A stretch of DNA of 64,000 bases from Pleurodeles waltl (GCF_031143425.1 NC_090438.1:757233823-757297822); one strand, 5' to 3'. Shown: positions 9,140 to 20,689, numbered from the stretch's first letter. Program-made: numbers and translations. The notes: generated by a model not told the origin, from the letters alone.

Positions 9140-11780
9140 TGTAGGACGTTGGCTCTGTGTAAACTATCTCAAAGTGAAAGATAGTGTGCACAATCAGTCC
9201 AAGGGTTCCCCTTTGAGGTAAGATAGTGGCAAAATTAGATAATTCTAATGCTCTATTTTGTGGTAGTGTGGCCGAGCAGTAGGCTTATCAGAGGGTAGTA
9301 TTAAGCATTTGTTGTACACACAGGCAATAAATGAGGAACAAACACTCAAAGACTTTACTCCAGGCCAATAGTTTTTATATAGAAAAATATATTTTCTTAA
9401 TTTATTTTTAGTTACACAAGTTGAAGATTTGAAGTAAATACATAAAATGCAAGGTACTCCACAAAGGTAAGTTAGGAACTTTGAATTAGAGCAATAGTAT
9501 ACACAGTTTTAGTTAAAATGGCAATAAGCTATTTTAAAAGTGGACACAGTGCAGAAATCAACAGTTCCTGAGGGAGGTAAGTAAGACACTTACAAGTCTA
9601 AGTTCCTGGGCATAGGCAGCCCACTGTTGGGGGTTCAAGGCAACCCCAAAGTCACCGCACCAGCAACACAGGACCGGTCAGGTACAGAGGTCAAAGCAGG
9701 GCCCAAAACACATAGGCGCCTATGACGAACAGGGGTGCTCCGTTTCCAGTCCTTGGGGAGCAGACCAGGGGGATTTTGTAGAGCACTGGGGGGGGGGGGG
9801 TGGGGGGGGGGGGGAGACACAAACAGGCACACAAAACACTCTCAGCTGCACAGGGGCAGGCGGGTGCAGTGTGCAAATTAGGCATCAGGTTTGCTATTGA
9901 AAGCAACGGAGGGACCTGGGGGTCACTTAGGCGATGCAGGCAGGGCACGGGGGGCCACTGACTGGGCTAGGAAGAGGGCCGCCTGCTGGTCACTCCTGCA
10001 CTGTAAGGTGGTTCCTTTCAGTCCTGGGGGCTGCGGGTGCAGTGCTTGGTCCAGTCGTCGAGTTCCTTGTTACCAGGCAGTCGAGGTCAGTGGGAGCCTC
10101 TGGATCCTCTCTGCAGGCGTCGCTGTGAGGGTGCAGGGAGGTCGACTCAGGTTACCCATGTTGTAGTAGTCGCCTGGGAGTCCTCTCTGCGGTGTTAGTT
10201 CTCTGGAGCTCGAGCCGGGGGCATCGGGTGCAGAGTGTGAAGTCTCTCTCTTCGAGCAGGAAGAGAGAGTTCTTTGAAAGTTGTTTTAAAGTTGCAAAGT
10301 TGTTGCAGTTTTTGAACAGTGGCACTGTTCTCGGGAGTTTCTTGATCCTTCGGGTTCAAGGCAGTCCTCTGAGTCCTCAGAGGTTGCTGGTGCCTGTCAG
10401 ATGTGTCGCTGTGCAGGTTGTTTGAGTCTGGAGACAGGCCGGTAGGGCTGGGGCCAAGTCAGTTGTCAATTCCGTCGTCTCTGCGGGGATTTCAGGTCAG
10501 CAGTCCTTCTTGTTGTAGGTTGCAGGAATCTGATTTCCTGGGTTTAGGTTCACCCCTAAATACTAAATTTAGGGGTGTGTTTAGGTCTAGGGGGCAGTAG
10601 CCAATGGCTAGTGTCCTGGAGGGTGGCTACACCCTCTTTGTGCCTCCTCCCTGAGGGGAGGGGGGCACATCCCTATTCCTATTGGGGGAATCCTCCAATC
10701 TCAAGATGGATGATTTCTAAAGGCAGGAGTCACCTCAGCTCAGGGCACCTTAAGGGCTGTCCTGGCTGGTGGGTGGCTCCTCCTTGTTTTCCTCATTATC
10801 TCCTCCAGCCTTGCCGCCAAAAGTGGGGGAAGTGGCCGGAGGGGCGGGCATCTCCACTAGCTAGGATGCCGTGGGGGGGGGGCTGTAACAAAAGGCATGA
10901 GCCTTTGAAGCTCACCGCCAGGTGTTACAGTTCCTGCAGGGGGAGGTCAGAAGAACCTCCACCCAGTACAGGCTTTGTTCCTGGCCACAGAGTGACAAAG
11001 GCACTCACCCCATGTGGCCAGAAACTCGATTGGTGGTGACAGGCTGGCAGAAACTGGTCAGCCTAGCACTAGGAGTCGTACTGGTATACAGGTGGCATCT
11101 CTAAGATGCCCTCTGGGTGTATTTTACAATAAATCCCACACAGGCATCAGTGTGCATTTATTGTACTGAGAAGTTTGATGCCAAACTCCCCAGATTTCAG
11201 TGCAGCCGTTATGGAACTGTGGAGTTCATGTTTGATACACTCCCAGACCATATACTCTTTATGGCTACCCTGCACTTACAATGTCTAAGGTTTTGCTTAG
11301 ACACTGTAGGGGCATAGTGCTCATGCACTCATGCCCTCACCTGTGGTATAGTGCACCCTGCCTTAGGGCTGTAAGGCCTGCTAGAGGGGTGACTTACCTA
11401 TGCCACAGGCAGTGAGAGGTGGGCATGGTACTCTGAAGGGAGTGCCTTGTCAACTTAGTCATTTTCTCCCCACCAGCACACAAGCTGGGAGGCAGTGTGC
11501 ATGTGCTGAGTGAGGGGTCCCCAGGGTGGCATAAGACATGCTCCAGCCCTTAGAGACCTTCCCTGGCAACAGGGCCCTTGGTACCAGGGGTACCATTTAC
11601 AAGGGACTTATCTGTGTGCCAGGGCTGTGTCAATTGTGGGAACAAAGGTATAGTTTAGGGAAAGAACACTGGTGCTGGGGGCCTAGCTAGCAGGGTGTCA
11701 GCACACTTTCAATCATAACTAACATCAACAAAAGGCAAAACGTCAGGGGGTAACCATGCCAAGGAAGGTATTTCCTTACA
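9140..11780 (-). mobile_element. Solo LTR, family LTR1, about 2.64 kb
   Basis: This is a full-length LTR in minus orientation, from TGTAAGGAAATACC at 11,780 down to CGTCCTACA at 9,140. It matches the copy at 28,614-31,257 end to end and the 3' LTR of gypsy element B at 59.0-59.7 kb. Poly(A)-signal-like TTTATT/AATAAA sequence lies near its 3' part around 9.4 kb. No internal gypsy sequence adjoins either side. The flanking 5-mers (CATTG on the left, AGGTC on the right) differ, so there is no target duplication. A poly-G run sits at 9,790-9,814. Several 60-150-codon ORFs have no protein resemblance. Confidence 0.82.
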
Positions 11781-12960
11781 AGGTCCATTCCCAGATCCCC
11801 TCCTTTAGAATACTTTGCTGTATTCCCCCTCGAGTGGTGCCAAAAAAGGAGAAGCGGAAATATAGGTTAATCCACCACTTGTTCTATCCACAGCGTGGGT
11901 CGACAAAAGATGGTCTGGACCCCAGCAGGTGCTCCGTGTCTTATGCCATGGTAGACAACGCGGTGGATCGGATATAAGCGTTTGGGAAGAGTTTATGGTT
12001 GGCGAAGACAGGACATTGAATCTACTTTTCATCTCCCACTGGTCCACCCAGATAGCTATCATCTTTTGGGTTTTCACCTGGTCGACCACTTCTATTATGA
12101 CAAAAGCCTGCCAATGGGCAGTGCCATATCCTGAGCATATTTTGAAGCACTCAGCTCTTCCCTAGAATGGGGGCTTATAAGGACATGCCCAAAGGGGGAA
12201 TGCATTCATTATCTGCACAACTTCCTCTTTGTAGGCAGAGAGGGCACCAACAATTGTGAGGTGCTTTTGTAGACATGTGGGAAATTTGCGGAGCAACTGA
12301 AGGTGCCGCTGGTAGAGGAAAAAACAGAGGGGCCTTCGACATGCTTATCCTTCCTGGGCATAGAGCTTGACCCCATTGGATTGCGGGGAAAGGAAAAATA
12401 AAATGATAATAACGCTACGTTATTATCATTATATTTTTCCTGGGAGACAGAGTGGGGCTGGGCTGGAGGGAAAGAAACGGAGGATGTCTGGATGAGGGGT
12501 TTTGCACCACAAAGTGCGCATACCTGTTTGGCCGGCTGCATTGGGCCGGCCAGGCAGGCATGCGCACTTTGCATGTTCTCTACCCGGCTGTATTGCAAAG
12601 CCAAGTGGAGAATATACACAGTCTCCCACTCCCTAAGTGGTGAAGCAGGCCGTCCAGACCAATCACAATGCTGCTGTCATGCTGGTGACAGCAGTGTCGT
12701 GATTGGCTGGGAACCTGTGTGTGTCCTGGAATTGGAAGAGGACGACAGAGGGGAGACAAATGCCTCTCCTACAAAGGTAAGGGTTTAAAAAAAAAAAAAT
12801 TAACCCCCGCCCACCACCCCTGTTTAGTGGCAGCCACAAATGAGTCTAAGGTAGCAGAGTTAAGGCGGGATATTGAAGCCATGCTTAGTAAAAAGAAGGT
12901 GATGCTGGCGAGCTCCAGCAGCTCTTGGGTAGACTCAACTTCACAAACAAAGTGATTCCA
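11781..12960 (+). pseudogene. YR-element reverse transcriptase, split by insertion
   Basis: The reading begins in the fingers with VVPKKEKRKYRLIHHLFYP near 11,850. It continues in other frames through LAKTDIESTFHLPLVHPD (palm A, catalytic Asp present, near 12,010) and LPMGSAIS. The Y-x-D-D box reads L-H-N-F-L-F-V-G near 12,220, so both catalytic Asp residues are lost. FLGIELDPIG lies near 12,355. The reading is then interrupted by a 0.4-kb insertion and resumes near 12,840 with KVAELRRDIEAMLSKKKV. At least four frame breaks are present. The enzyme would have copied the element's RNA. Confidence 0.8.
12391..12820. mobile_element. Insertion made of three consecutive hairpins
   Basis: This non-coding block separates two halves of the YR-element RT. 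It holds three inverted repeats in a row. The first is at 12,391-12,441 (GGAAAAATAAAATGATAATA and its near complement, 4-nt loop). The second is at 12,511-12,570 (arms of 26 nt starting AAAGTGCGCA, loop about 8 nt). The third is at 12,654-12,710 (arms starting CCAGACCAATCAC, loop about 6 nt). An A-run and TTAACCCCC follow near 12,790-12,810. No clear target duplication or terminal repeat was found. It could be a MITE or a SINE-like element, and its right limit is approximate. Confidence 0.6.
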
Positions 12961-13039
12961 GCTGGCTGACTTTTGCCAGACGCTTGGCCTAGTTGACCCA
13001 GGGCCTCAAGGAAAACCACCACAGGGTGCACCTTACATG

Positions 13040-13500
13040 AAGGGTCAGAAGAGACTTGGAGCAGTGGTTAGGTTTTTTGTGCAGCTTTAATGGGACACAA
13101 ATATGGCAGGAACCCTGGGTCTCTGCTAGACAACTCAAATTATTCACAGACACAGCAGGCGGCAAGGGTTTCGGGGCAATCCTGGGATCAGCATGGACAG
13201 CGGCCAGATGGCTGGTTGCATGGCACATGGGTGAGGTCACCAAGAACATCATGGTGTTGGAGCTCTTCCACAGTCATAGCCTTCATCGTATGAGCAGACA
13301 GATTTGCTAACAAGCAGATCACACTATGGTCTGAGGATCATGCAGCGTACAGAAGCTAAACCTTGGGACAGTCCGGTGACCCATGGTAGTGCGGCTCCTG
13401 AGCCACCTAACGGGATTTCAACTGAGGGGCAACATTGCAGACAGAGCAAGACATATTCCTGGTTGTGAAAACTCAATGGCTGATGCTCTGTCTCATTTTC
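13040..13500 (+). pseudogene. YR-element RNase H, degenerate
   Basis: The plus strand reads KLFTDTAGGKGFGAILGSAW in the frame from 13,056, matching the RNase H start (T-D-A-S/A...G-x-G-A). HMGEVTKNIMVLELFHS follows, the second acidic position being in a V-L-E context. Near 13.44-13.50 kb another frame gives a weaker N-x-x-A-D-A-L-S-like end (ENSMADALSHFQ). It lies between the RT and recombinase of the same element, as expected. Frame breaks near 13.31 and 13.4 kb inactivate it. Confidence 0.7.
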
Positions 13501-13559
13501 AATGACAGAGGTTCAGTGAGCTGGCCCGTACCCATGAATGAGGACAATACCTAGACAAC

Positions 13560-14449
13560 TGTGGGGGCTTCTGGATCACCATTGATGTTGGTGATCAACG
13601 CATTGGCCGCAAAGATGGGGGCCAGATACAGTAAGTGCCGGAAGGATTTTCAGGAGGTCACCAGCGTGACTGGGCAGGGTGAGGTAATTTCGGAGCAGGT
13701 GCATAGGTTCATCTACCAGGCCTACACAGGGGGGGCAAGAACAGGTCCTGGGTGCAGGCTCACGTTAGCACCATCGCATATTACATAAAACTGTCTTCCA
13801 GAACGGACCTGACGAACTACTTTTACTGCAGGGCACCCATGAAGGAATGGGCCAGGCTGCAACCCATGCGACAGGACCAACGTCTACCCATTGACTTCAC
13901 AATGTTAGGGAAGCTGCTATCAGCACTGCCACACATTTGCAGGATGGAAGACGAAAATGCACTGTTCAAGACAGCCTTCACGCTGGCTTTCTTTAGGGCT
14001 TATCGAGTCAGTAAGCTTGTGGCCCCATCCAGTCCCCACAGCAGAATTGCATGCCTACAAGGGCAGGATGTCATGATGGGGGACCAACATATAACAATCT
14101 ATTTGTGAAGGTCCAAGACAGACCAAGGTGGGAAGGGGAAGTACTCTCACCTACATTGCCTGGACAAGGACACACTGTGCCATATATGTTGCATGTGGGA
14201 TTACATGGAGCGCGGCATCCAAAAGGGGCTGCCACTTTCATGGCACGAGGACTGCTCGTGCCTCAGAAGTTTCCAATTTACAGCAGTAATGAAGATGGCC
14301 ATTGGCAAAGCCAACCTCCCCCAGATGGGTTCGAATCACACTCCTTCCACATTGGTGCGGCCACAGTGGTGCCAGAAAAGGGGCTCAGCGGGGAGCAGAT
14401 AAAATACGTGGGTCGGTGTGCATCAGGTGCATTTAAAAGTTACATATGA
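13560..14449 (+). pseudogene. YR-element tyrosine recombinase
   Basis: This would integrate the element's circular cDNA. The core-binding half lies at 13.70-13.98 kb, with FIYQAYTGGART and FTMLGKLLSALPHIC. The catalytic half starts with FKTAFTLAFFRAYRVSKLV, where the family's first catalytic Arg is expected in the phrase F-R-x-x-R-V-S-E, here YRVSKL. It then shows HSFHIGAATVVPEKGLS near 14,335, where the H-x-x-R motif reads H-S-F-H with its Arg lost. It ends with IKYVGRCASGAFKSYI, where G-R-W becomes G-R-C, the nucleophile Tyr is present, and a stop follows at 14,449. The loss of catalytic Arg and the frameshifts make it inactive. Confidence 0.82.
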
Positions 14450-14499
14450 TCAGTGGGCCCCTAAGTCCCAACCCCTTCGTTCTTCTACTTTCTACAAGA

Positions 14500-14600
14500 G
14501 GCCCCACCAGCAACACACACGGTGTTTGGATCATAGGCCACTCATCTCGCAGGCAGAACGTTAGGCAAAGCGGAAGAACTACAGTGGACTGGGATTGCAG
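14500..14600 (+). pseudogene. Start of SGNH-hydrolase-like ORF of YR element
   Basis: Right after the recombinase the plus strand reads HGVWIIGHSSRRQNVRQSGR. This matches the opening strand of the SGNH/GDSL hydrolase ORF found behind the recombinase in some Ngaro elements (V-W-x-x-G-H-S, with the Ser as nucleophile). Only about 30 residues remain before the sequence turns into the LTR of gypsy element A. Downstream blocks (G-x-x-W, N-D/G-N-D) are absent. The call rests on one short motif plus its position. Confidence 0.5.
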
Positions 14601-15251
14601 GGCAGCCAAAGGAGCGGAGAGGAGAGGAGAGTGACGGACGCCGACTGGACCTGAGCCGTGACAAGACTGCCTGAGACCACCACGAGCGAAGGTGAGGAAT
14701 AACGACAAGCGCAGCAAGATGCACCTTCCCGCCACATTCCAGAAGAAACTTTGCTTTCCCAGGTATGGCCCTGACTGAGGGGGCATAGGGCTAAATAAGG
14801 GTAAAAAAGGGCAGTGCATGTGGCTGTTGGGGCCTACGTGGGGCCAAACACGGGGAGCACTAGTTTTCACTTATTCTGCACAAAATGGCTGTACATGGAC
14901 TTTTGGGCCTAGAACAATGTGTTGCTATGAGTTACACAGAAGTCATTGGTGAGATTACCCAGGTTCTTACCCTCACAACTGGACACACATACCCACCTCC
15001 ATCTCCTTCCCCTTCTCAGAATAGCTCGGACTTACCTCTTGCTTAAGCTCTTGTTTGTTCCCCTCCGAGGTCCATTGCCCACCAAGAGTGCCCCAGACAA
15101 CGACGAGCGTCAACCTAGGAAAAAGGACAGAGAGAGAAAAGACTGGTTAGAAGCAGGAATATGGTTGTGACTTAACACCCTCATCACTTTATGTCAAAAT
15201 AAAAGGGCACAATAAGGGAAACGTTGCTACAGAGAACTCTGTGGAGCGTCT
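14600..15251 (+). mobile_element. 5' LTR of Gmr1-like element A
   Basis: This aligns along its whole length with 22,098-22,720, which sits behind the RNase H of element A. Shared landmarks are GTGACGGACGCCGACTGGA near 14,630, CACGGGGAGCA near 14,850, AATAGCTCGGACTTACCTCTT near 15,020, CAACCTAGGAAAA near 15,110 and AAAATAAAAG near 15,198, a poly(A) signal. Many differences between the two copies show an old insertion. The 5' edge falls inside the YR element's last ORF, so element A probably inserted there. The exact LTR start is not fixed, because TG and a target duplication could not be recognised. Confidence 0.72.
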
Positions 15252-17950
15252 TGTAGGAACCTGGCCTGGAGTGTGGTGAGCACTTATGGTGTTCTCACCT
15301 TATACCAGGTCCAGGTATCCCTCATTAGCAAAGTGTAGGCAGTGTCTAGGAAGCCAGGGCTCTCTAGAGGTAGCTGTGCATGAACAGCCAAGACTTATCT
15401 AGGAGACATGCAAAGCTTATACAATGCCACTATAGTCACACAGCACTTACACACATGAAAGAACCAATGTTACAAAAATAAAGGTACTTTATTATGGTAA
15501 CACAAATACTACAAAACTGAATAGGCAATGCCCCAACTGGAGGTAGGTAAACACACTATTATATACATGTTAGCAATCAGGAAATAGCATAGAAAAAATA
15601 AGCATTGGTAAAAGCAATAGCAAATAGTGAAGGCCCTAGGTGAGGGCCAAACCATATACTAAAAAAGTGGAATACGAAAGGCAGTCCCCTACCGAAGGAA
15701 GTGAAATCAGTGGAGGGAAGCTGGAGGAACTAGGAACCTCAAAAGGTAAGTACCAGGATGCCCCCCAGCGCCTAGGAGAGAAGAGGTGTGTACCTGGTTT
15801 TCCCTAAAACCAACAGGAGGACTTTGGAAAAGGACTGAGTAAGACCCAGAAAAGACTAGAAGAAACCAAAGCTGGATCCTGACAGAAGAGGACCTGCATG
15901 CCAGTTCAAGTTGGAGTGTCCAGTTGTGCCAGGAGCCACTACCTACCCTTCTGTGGATGCAGGTCCAGGTGGACAAAAAATGTCAGCAGTGTAGCACAGG
16001 AGCACAATAGGAGTTCCAGGAGTGATGCAAGTGATGTTCCACGTTGGTGGTCATGATGCACTTGGTCAGAGGTGCTGGAAAACCATCAACAAGGCTTGGT
16101 AAATGCAAGAGACAAGGAAGAAGGTTTTGCACAGCTGCAGAGGACCAGCAAGATCCAGGGGACTCAACCCAACGGGGTGGAGTCCGCGATGACCATCAGC
16201 AGCTGGGAGAGTCACAAGAAGAGAAGGCAGTCCCAACAGATGACCCATGTGCAGCAGGCAATGGAGTCACAGTGAGGCCCACTCAGGATACTCTGCTTTA
16301 CAGGAAGAAATGCTGAAGGCCTGGGCTACATGGAGCCTGAAGATCCCTTGGAGGAGGAACAAACAAACCTTGGTAGCTGCAAGAGGCGCAGTGCACAGGG
16401 GTACTGTCCTGCGAGGAGAGGCAAGGGCTTACCGTCCCCCAGGTTGGACAGCTGGTAGATGGTAGAGAGGACAAAGGAAACCACTCCAGACCACCACTTG
16501 TGATAAAGGATCCACGCAGCTCTGGAGGAGAGAAGGTCAAAGCTGCCAGTCATCGTTGCACTTGTGTCTGAAGATGCAGGGAAGTGGCTCCTTCACTCCA
16601 AGAGAGATACCTTCTTACTTCTTGTGCAGGCTGAAGACTTGTCTCCCTCAGAGGATGCACAGCCAGGGTAAATGTTGCAGTTGCTGGAAGGAGCCGGAGA
16701 AACAATGTTGCAAAGCGGAGTCTTCACTGGAGTTGTAGCTTGTCAGTTCCTGGAGGGTCCATTTGCAGGCCCGGTGGCCAGAGGATGAAGTAAATGATGC
16801 AGAGGAGTCCTGCTGGAATCTTGCACATTGAACCTGAGGACCCACCCGAGAGAGAGACCCTAAATAGCCCAGGAAGGGTGACTGTTCACCTAACAGGGTG
16901 ACCACCTATCAGGAGGGGGCTGTGACATCACCTACCTGACCTGGCCACTCTGATGCTCCCAAGGGCCTCTGCCCACCTTGGACTCAAGATGGCAGAATCG
17001 AATGGCCACTCGGGTACCACCCCTGGGATGGTGATGGACAGGCGAGTGGCCACTCCCCTTTCCATTGTCTAGTTTCACACCGGAGCAGGGACCAGGGGTC
17101 CCTGGACTGGTGCAAACTGGTTTATGCAAGGAGGGCACCAAATGTGCCCTTCAAAGCATACCAGAGGCTTGGGAAGGCTACCTCTGCCAAGTCATGGAAC
17201 ACCCATTTCCAAGGGAGAGGGTATTACCTCACTCTCCCACAGGAAATCTTTTGTTCTGTGTTCCTCTGCCTGAGCTGGTCAAGCAGCAAGAGGGCAGAAA
17301 CCTGTCTGAGGGGTGGCAGCAGTACAGGCTGCCGGAAAACCCCAGAAGACTGGTAGGAGCAATGCTGGGGGTCCTCTAAGGAGCCCCCCAGAGTGCATGG
17401 AATCATACAACCAATGCTAGCAACAGTATTGGGGTATGATTCCAACATGTTTGATATCAAACATGCCCAGTTACCATTATGTATCTGGACACAGGTAGTG
17501 AGTGGCCTGTGTCCAGTACACGGGTAAAATGGCTTCCCTGCACTTACAAAGTCCAGTGTAATGCGGCTGGAGTTCATAGGGACACCTCTGCTATTGCAGG
17601 GGTGCCCTCACACACATGTACCTTCACCCTGCCCTCTGGGCTAGGAAGGCGTACCAAAGGGGTGACTTACAGTAACCTGGTGTAGTGACCTGTAATCAAA
17701 GGGTGCATGCACCTTTTCACAGGGCTGCAATGGCAGGCCTGCAGACACATTTTGTATGGGCTCCCATGGGTGGCACAATACATGCTGCAGCCCATGGGGA
17801 AACCCTGCTGCCCCAATGCCCTGGGTACATAGGTACCATATACCAGGGACTTATGTGGGGGCACCAGTATGCCAATTGTGGGGTGTGCTAAGTCCTAAGC
17901 AACAAAATTTAGAGGGAGAGAGCACAGTCACTGAGGTCCTGGTCAGCAGT
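15252..17950 (-). mobile_element. Long LTR, family LTR2, inserted in leader of element A
   Basis: This is a minus-oriented copy of the LTR2 family. It starts on the plus strand with TGTAGGAACCTGGCCTGG, the complement of the LTR 3' end. It carries AATAAA in minus orientation near 15,490, and its plus-strand right part (CATGGGTGGCACAATACATG region) matches the copies at 48.9, 39.7 and 55.0 kb. About 80 bp of the LTR 5' end seen at 49,155 is missing, so no target duplication can be checked. It lies between the 5' LTR and gag of element A. Internal ORFs of up to 120 codons have no protein resemblance. Confidence 0.75.
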
Positions 17951-17980
17951 GCCAAGGTCCACCGTAACGTGCCAAGGTCG

Positions 17981-18555
17981 GTACTCCAGAAGTATTAATT
18001 GGGGGAGGACACCGATGCCTTCTTCACTAATTTTGAACGGGTCGCCTTGTGTCATCTGGCCTCAAGAAAGATGGAACCAGTATGTGGCCCCTTTGCTTAC
18101 CAGGACGCTTCAATCCACGTATCAAGTGGCGGACCCCAGGGGTGTCACTCCATATTCGGAAGTAAAAAAAGCTGTTCTCCAATGTCTTGGATATGACAAT
18201 GAGCAATACAGAACTAGGTTCCCGAAAGAAAAGTGGAACACCCATGACAACCCCCAGAAACTATTCTACCCAATAGAGGACTTAGGGATCTGGTGGCTTA
18301 AACCCCACGAATCCACAAAGGAGGAGGTTGTGAATAAGATACTGTTGGAACAGTTTTTAGAGGCACTCCCGGGCCCCACCTGGAACGGGATCCAACAACA
18401 TCCAGATGCCACTGCCCCCCTAGCCATCAATTTAGCCTGCAGATACCACAGAGGGCCTGATTTTAGGGGTCACAGACAAGGGGTGGTGGTCCTCCAACCT
18501 GCTCCAGGCTGGAAGTCTACTAACCAACCCAAACCCCTTCATAAAGCCTCCTAAG
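17981..18555 (+). pseudogene. Gmr1-like Gag with SCAN-like capsid C-terminus (element A)
   Basis: The reading starts with EDTDAFFTNFERVALCH (capsid N-part, frame from about 17,981). After a shift it continues near 18,110 with PYSEVKKAVLQCLGYDNEQY, then RTRFPKEKW, WWLKPHESTKEEVV and LLEQFLEALP. The last part, through about 18,400, has the layout of the SCAN domain: an early K-x-A-x-L helix, Y-R-x-R-F, then W-L-x-P, then L-x-x-E-Q-F-L-x-x-L-P. SCAN domains of vertebrate zinc-finger proteins are known to derive from Gmr1-like Gag. The stop is at 18,553. No CCHC knuckle is seen in this frame. Gag would have built the particle shell. Confidence 0.8.
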
Positions 18556-18659
18556 AAATTTGCATTGTATCTCGACCCCTAGGAAAGGTTAAGGGCAATG
18601 CCCCCAGTGAGGTGAATGGGGGCATATATCTCAGAACTGTCCCCAAAAGATTCAAACAC

Positions 18660-18990
18660 CCAAGCCCATGTAAGTGGGCTTCTCCTGGGAAAGGGTTCTG
18701 TATTCAGGCAGTGGCTCCCTGAAATATCGCAAGGACATGGAGGTAAATAACCGTCCAAGAAGGGTTTTGGTGGATTCTAGCTGTAGACACTCCATAATGG
18801 GAGCTGAACTGGTATTTGTCCCACCAGTGGAAAGAGGGAGAACATTTGATGATTACATGCGTACACAGAGAGACTAAGATGTACCCTGATGCGAAGGTAG
18901 GGCTTGCCTGGAGCGGTTATAAGGAGACGCTAAGGGTGGATGGAGTTCCCCACTTAATAGAAGAAATGATCATAGGTACCAATTAATGGA
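18660..18990 (+). pseudogene. Retropepsin-like protease (element A), degenerate
   Basis: The reading RRVLVDSSCRHSIMGAEL near 18,755 fits the retropepsin active-site strand (hydrophobic, D-S/T-G, then an S-x-M type turn). Gly after D-S is replaced by Ser. A second hydrophobic piece, HLIEEMIIGTN near 18,955, resembles the later I-I-G-x-D/N strand. Stops lie between the two pieces. Position between Gag and integrase agrees with the Gmr1 order. It would have cut the polyprotein. Confidence 0.6.
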
Positions 18991-19399
18991 ATTTTCCCTG
19001 TCTGCTGGAGTCCACTGGACTAACTATGAGGTTGCCCGAACACAGAAGTATCCCCTTTCCAAACAGTTCCTATTGAGGAAGGTAGGGAGAAAAGAAAAAT
19101 GAGACTTAGGTAAAAAAGAGAGAATAAGAAGTTCCTTCCTCCATCCCCTACTAATGAAATCTCATTATTTTCTACAGTGCCCAATGTCAAGGCAAACCCG
19201 GAAAGTTTATGAGCTAGTCAGAGGAAAGACCCAACATTCCAAAATGCGTGGGCCCAGGTCATTCCCAAAGAACCCAGAGAGGTAGGGCTCTTTTTTTACA
19301 GATAAAAGGGGTCTACTATACTGCAACGTCAAACGTAATGGTGAAACAAGTATGCAATTAGTGGTTTCTCTTCCATATCTAACACAGGTTTTTCATCTA

Positions 19400-20130
19400 G
19401 TCCATAGTTAGACGGGGTGGTGCTCTACGGTCAGGAGAAGACAGAGTAATATCTCTTAAGAAGGTTTTACTGGCCAGGAGTCTTCTCAGACATTCGCAGG
19501 TTCTGTGATACATGTCCACAGTGCCAGCTAATTAACACACCCCAAGCCGGGAAAATCCCATTGAGGCCCCTACCCATATAATTGATATACCATTCTCCCA
19601 GGTGGGGATGGACCTAGTTGGTCCTTTGGTGGCCTCATCCAGGGGCTACCAATACATAATAGTCCTTGTTGATTATGCTACCAGGTACCCGGAAGCTATA
19701 CCATTGACCAGCATGACAACAAGGACGGTCGCCCAAGCGATGATCAAGTTCTATTATTGGGTGGATTTTCCCAAAGAACTCCTGACCAATCAAGGCACCC
19801 CTTTTATGTCCAGTCTTGTGGCCCAGATATGTCAACTACTGGGCATAAAACATCTAAGAACTTCAGTATACCACCCCCAGATGGACAGTTTCATGGAGCT
19901 GGTTAATAGAACCATCAAAACGATACTAAAAAAAGCCGATCTCGGACTCTTGAGGCAATTGGGATAAAAAAAAACACTTGCTTTAGTCCTGTATGCCATC
20001 TGCACACATACCCAATCCTCTACGGGACACAGTTCTTTTGAATTGCTATTTGGTAGGCAGCCTAGAACATCACTCAAAATGGCAGCAGAGCAATGGGAAG
20101 AGGAAGAGGAGGAGGGAAAGAGGGGTCTTG
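19400..20130 (+). pseudogene. Gypsy integrase upstream of RT (element A)
   Basis: A zinc-binding H2C2 end is visible as RRFYWPGVFSDIRRFCDTC followed by PQC near 19,455-19,530. The DDE core follows: GMDLVGPLVAS (first Asp, near 19,605), VDYATRYPEAIPL, then LLTNQGTPFMSS near 19,785, where the second catalytic Asp (T-D-x-G) reads Asn. YHPQMDSFMELVNRTIK is near 19,870, with the catalytic Glu present. A shift near 19,965 leads to a degenerate C-terminal reading (SSFELLFGRQPRTSL type) to about 20.1 kb. With the Asp lost it cannot be active. Confidence 0.85.
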
Positions 20131-20689
20131 AGTACACTTGTAACTTCAAACAAAGGGAACACACCTTATGGAAAGAAGTCAGACAGCAAATGGAAAAAGT
20201 ACAAGAGAAACAAAAGGGGGTGTCTGATCAGAGAAGCAGAGTGAGCAGTTAAGAGTATGAAGTAAGGCACTAATCCTCCTTCCTTCCTCTGACAAACTCC
20301 TTATGAGGTGGTAGCCCAGGTCACTCCAGTCCCATATAAGCTGGCTTTTCCGCAAGCCCATGGGAAGGGACAGATTTCCCATATTAATCTGTTAAAAGAA
20401 TGGAAGGAGACAGATGAGTTCCCGAAACACATACCAAACCGCCCTCCTGATAACAGAGGTAAAATCACTTAAAATCACTTATCACTTTATCCTCTTAAGC
20501 AAAGACAAGAATCAAACAGACATCCAATATGGGGAAAAATCTAACTAAGCATCAGGTATGATAGATAGAAGATATCAGTCAAAATCAAGACGTTTTCTCC
20601 CATGTACCTGTGAGAATCACTCTGACTGAACACAATATACTAACAAGACTGGAAAAATCACCAGAGGCTAAGCAGTAGAAGAGAAGGTT

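Larger units (their letters stand above)
11781..14600 (+). mobile_element. Ngaro/DIRS-like YR retrotransposon (copy F)
   Basis: Domains run RT, RNase H, tyrosine recombinase, then the start of an SGNH-hydrolase-like ORF, all on the plus strand. That set, with an RT of the R-L-I-H-H-L-x-x-P type, fits the Ngaro branch of YR retrotransposons. Some of those elements are known to carry an SGNH hydrolase ORF. The 5' part (gag, RT fingers, terminal repeat) is missing at the junction with the solo LTR. The 3' end is lost where the LTR of gypsy element A starts near 14,600. A 0.4-kb multi-hairpin insertion splits the RT. The assignment to Ngaro instead of DIRS proper is inferred from motifs. Confidence 0.72.

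Noticed and set aside
9635..11104. Several 60-154-codon readings in the solo LTR at 9-12 kb
   Set aside because: They are not kept as open readings in the matching LTR copy at 28.6-31.3 kb and have no domain.
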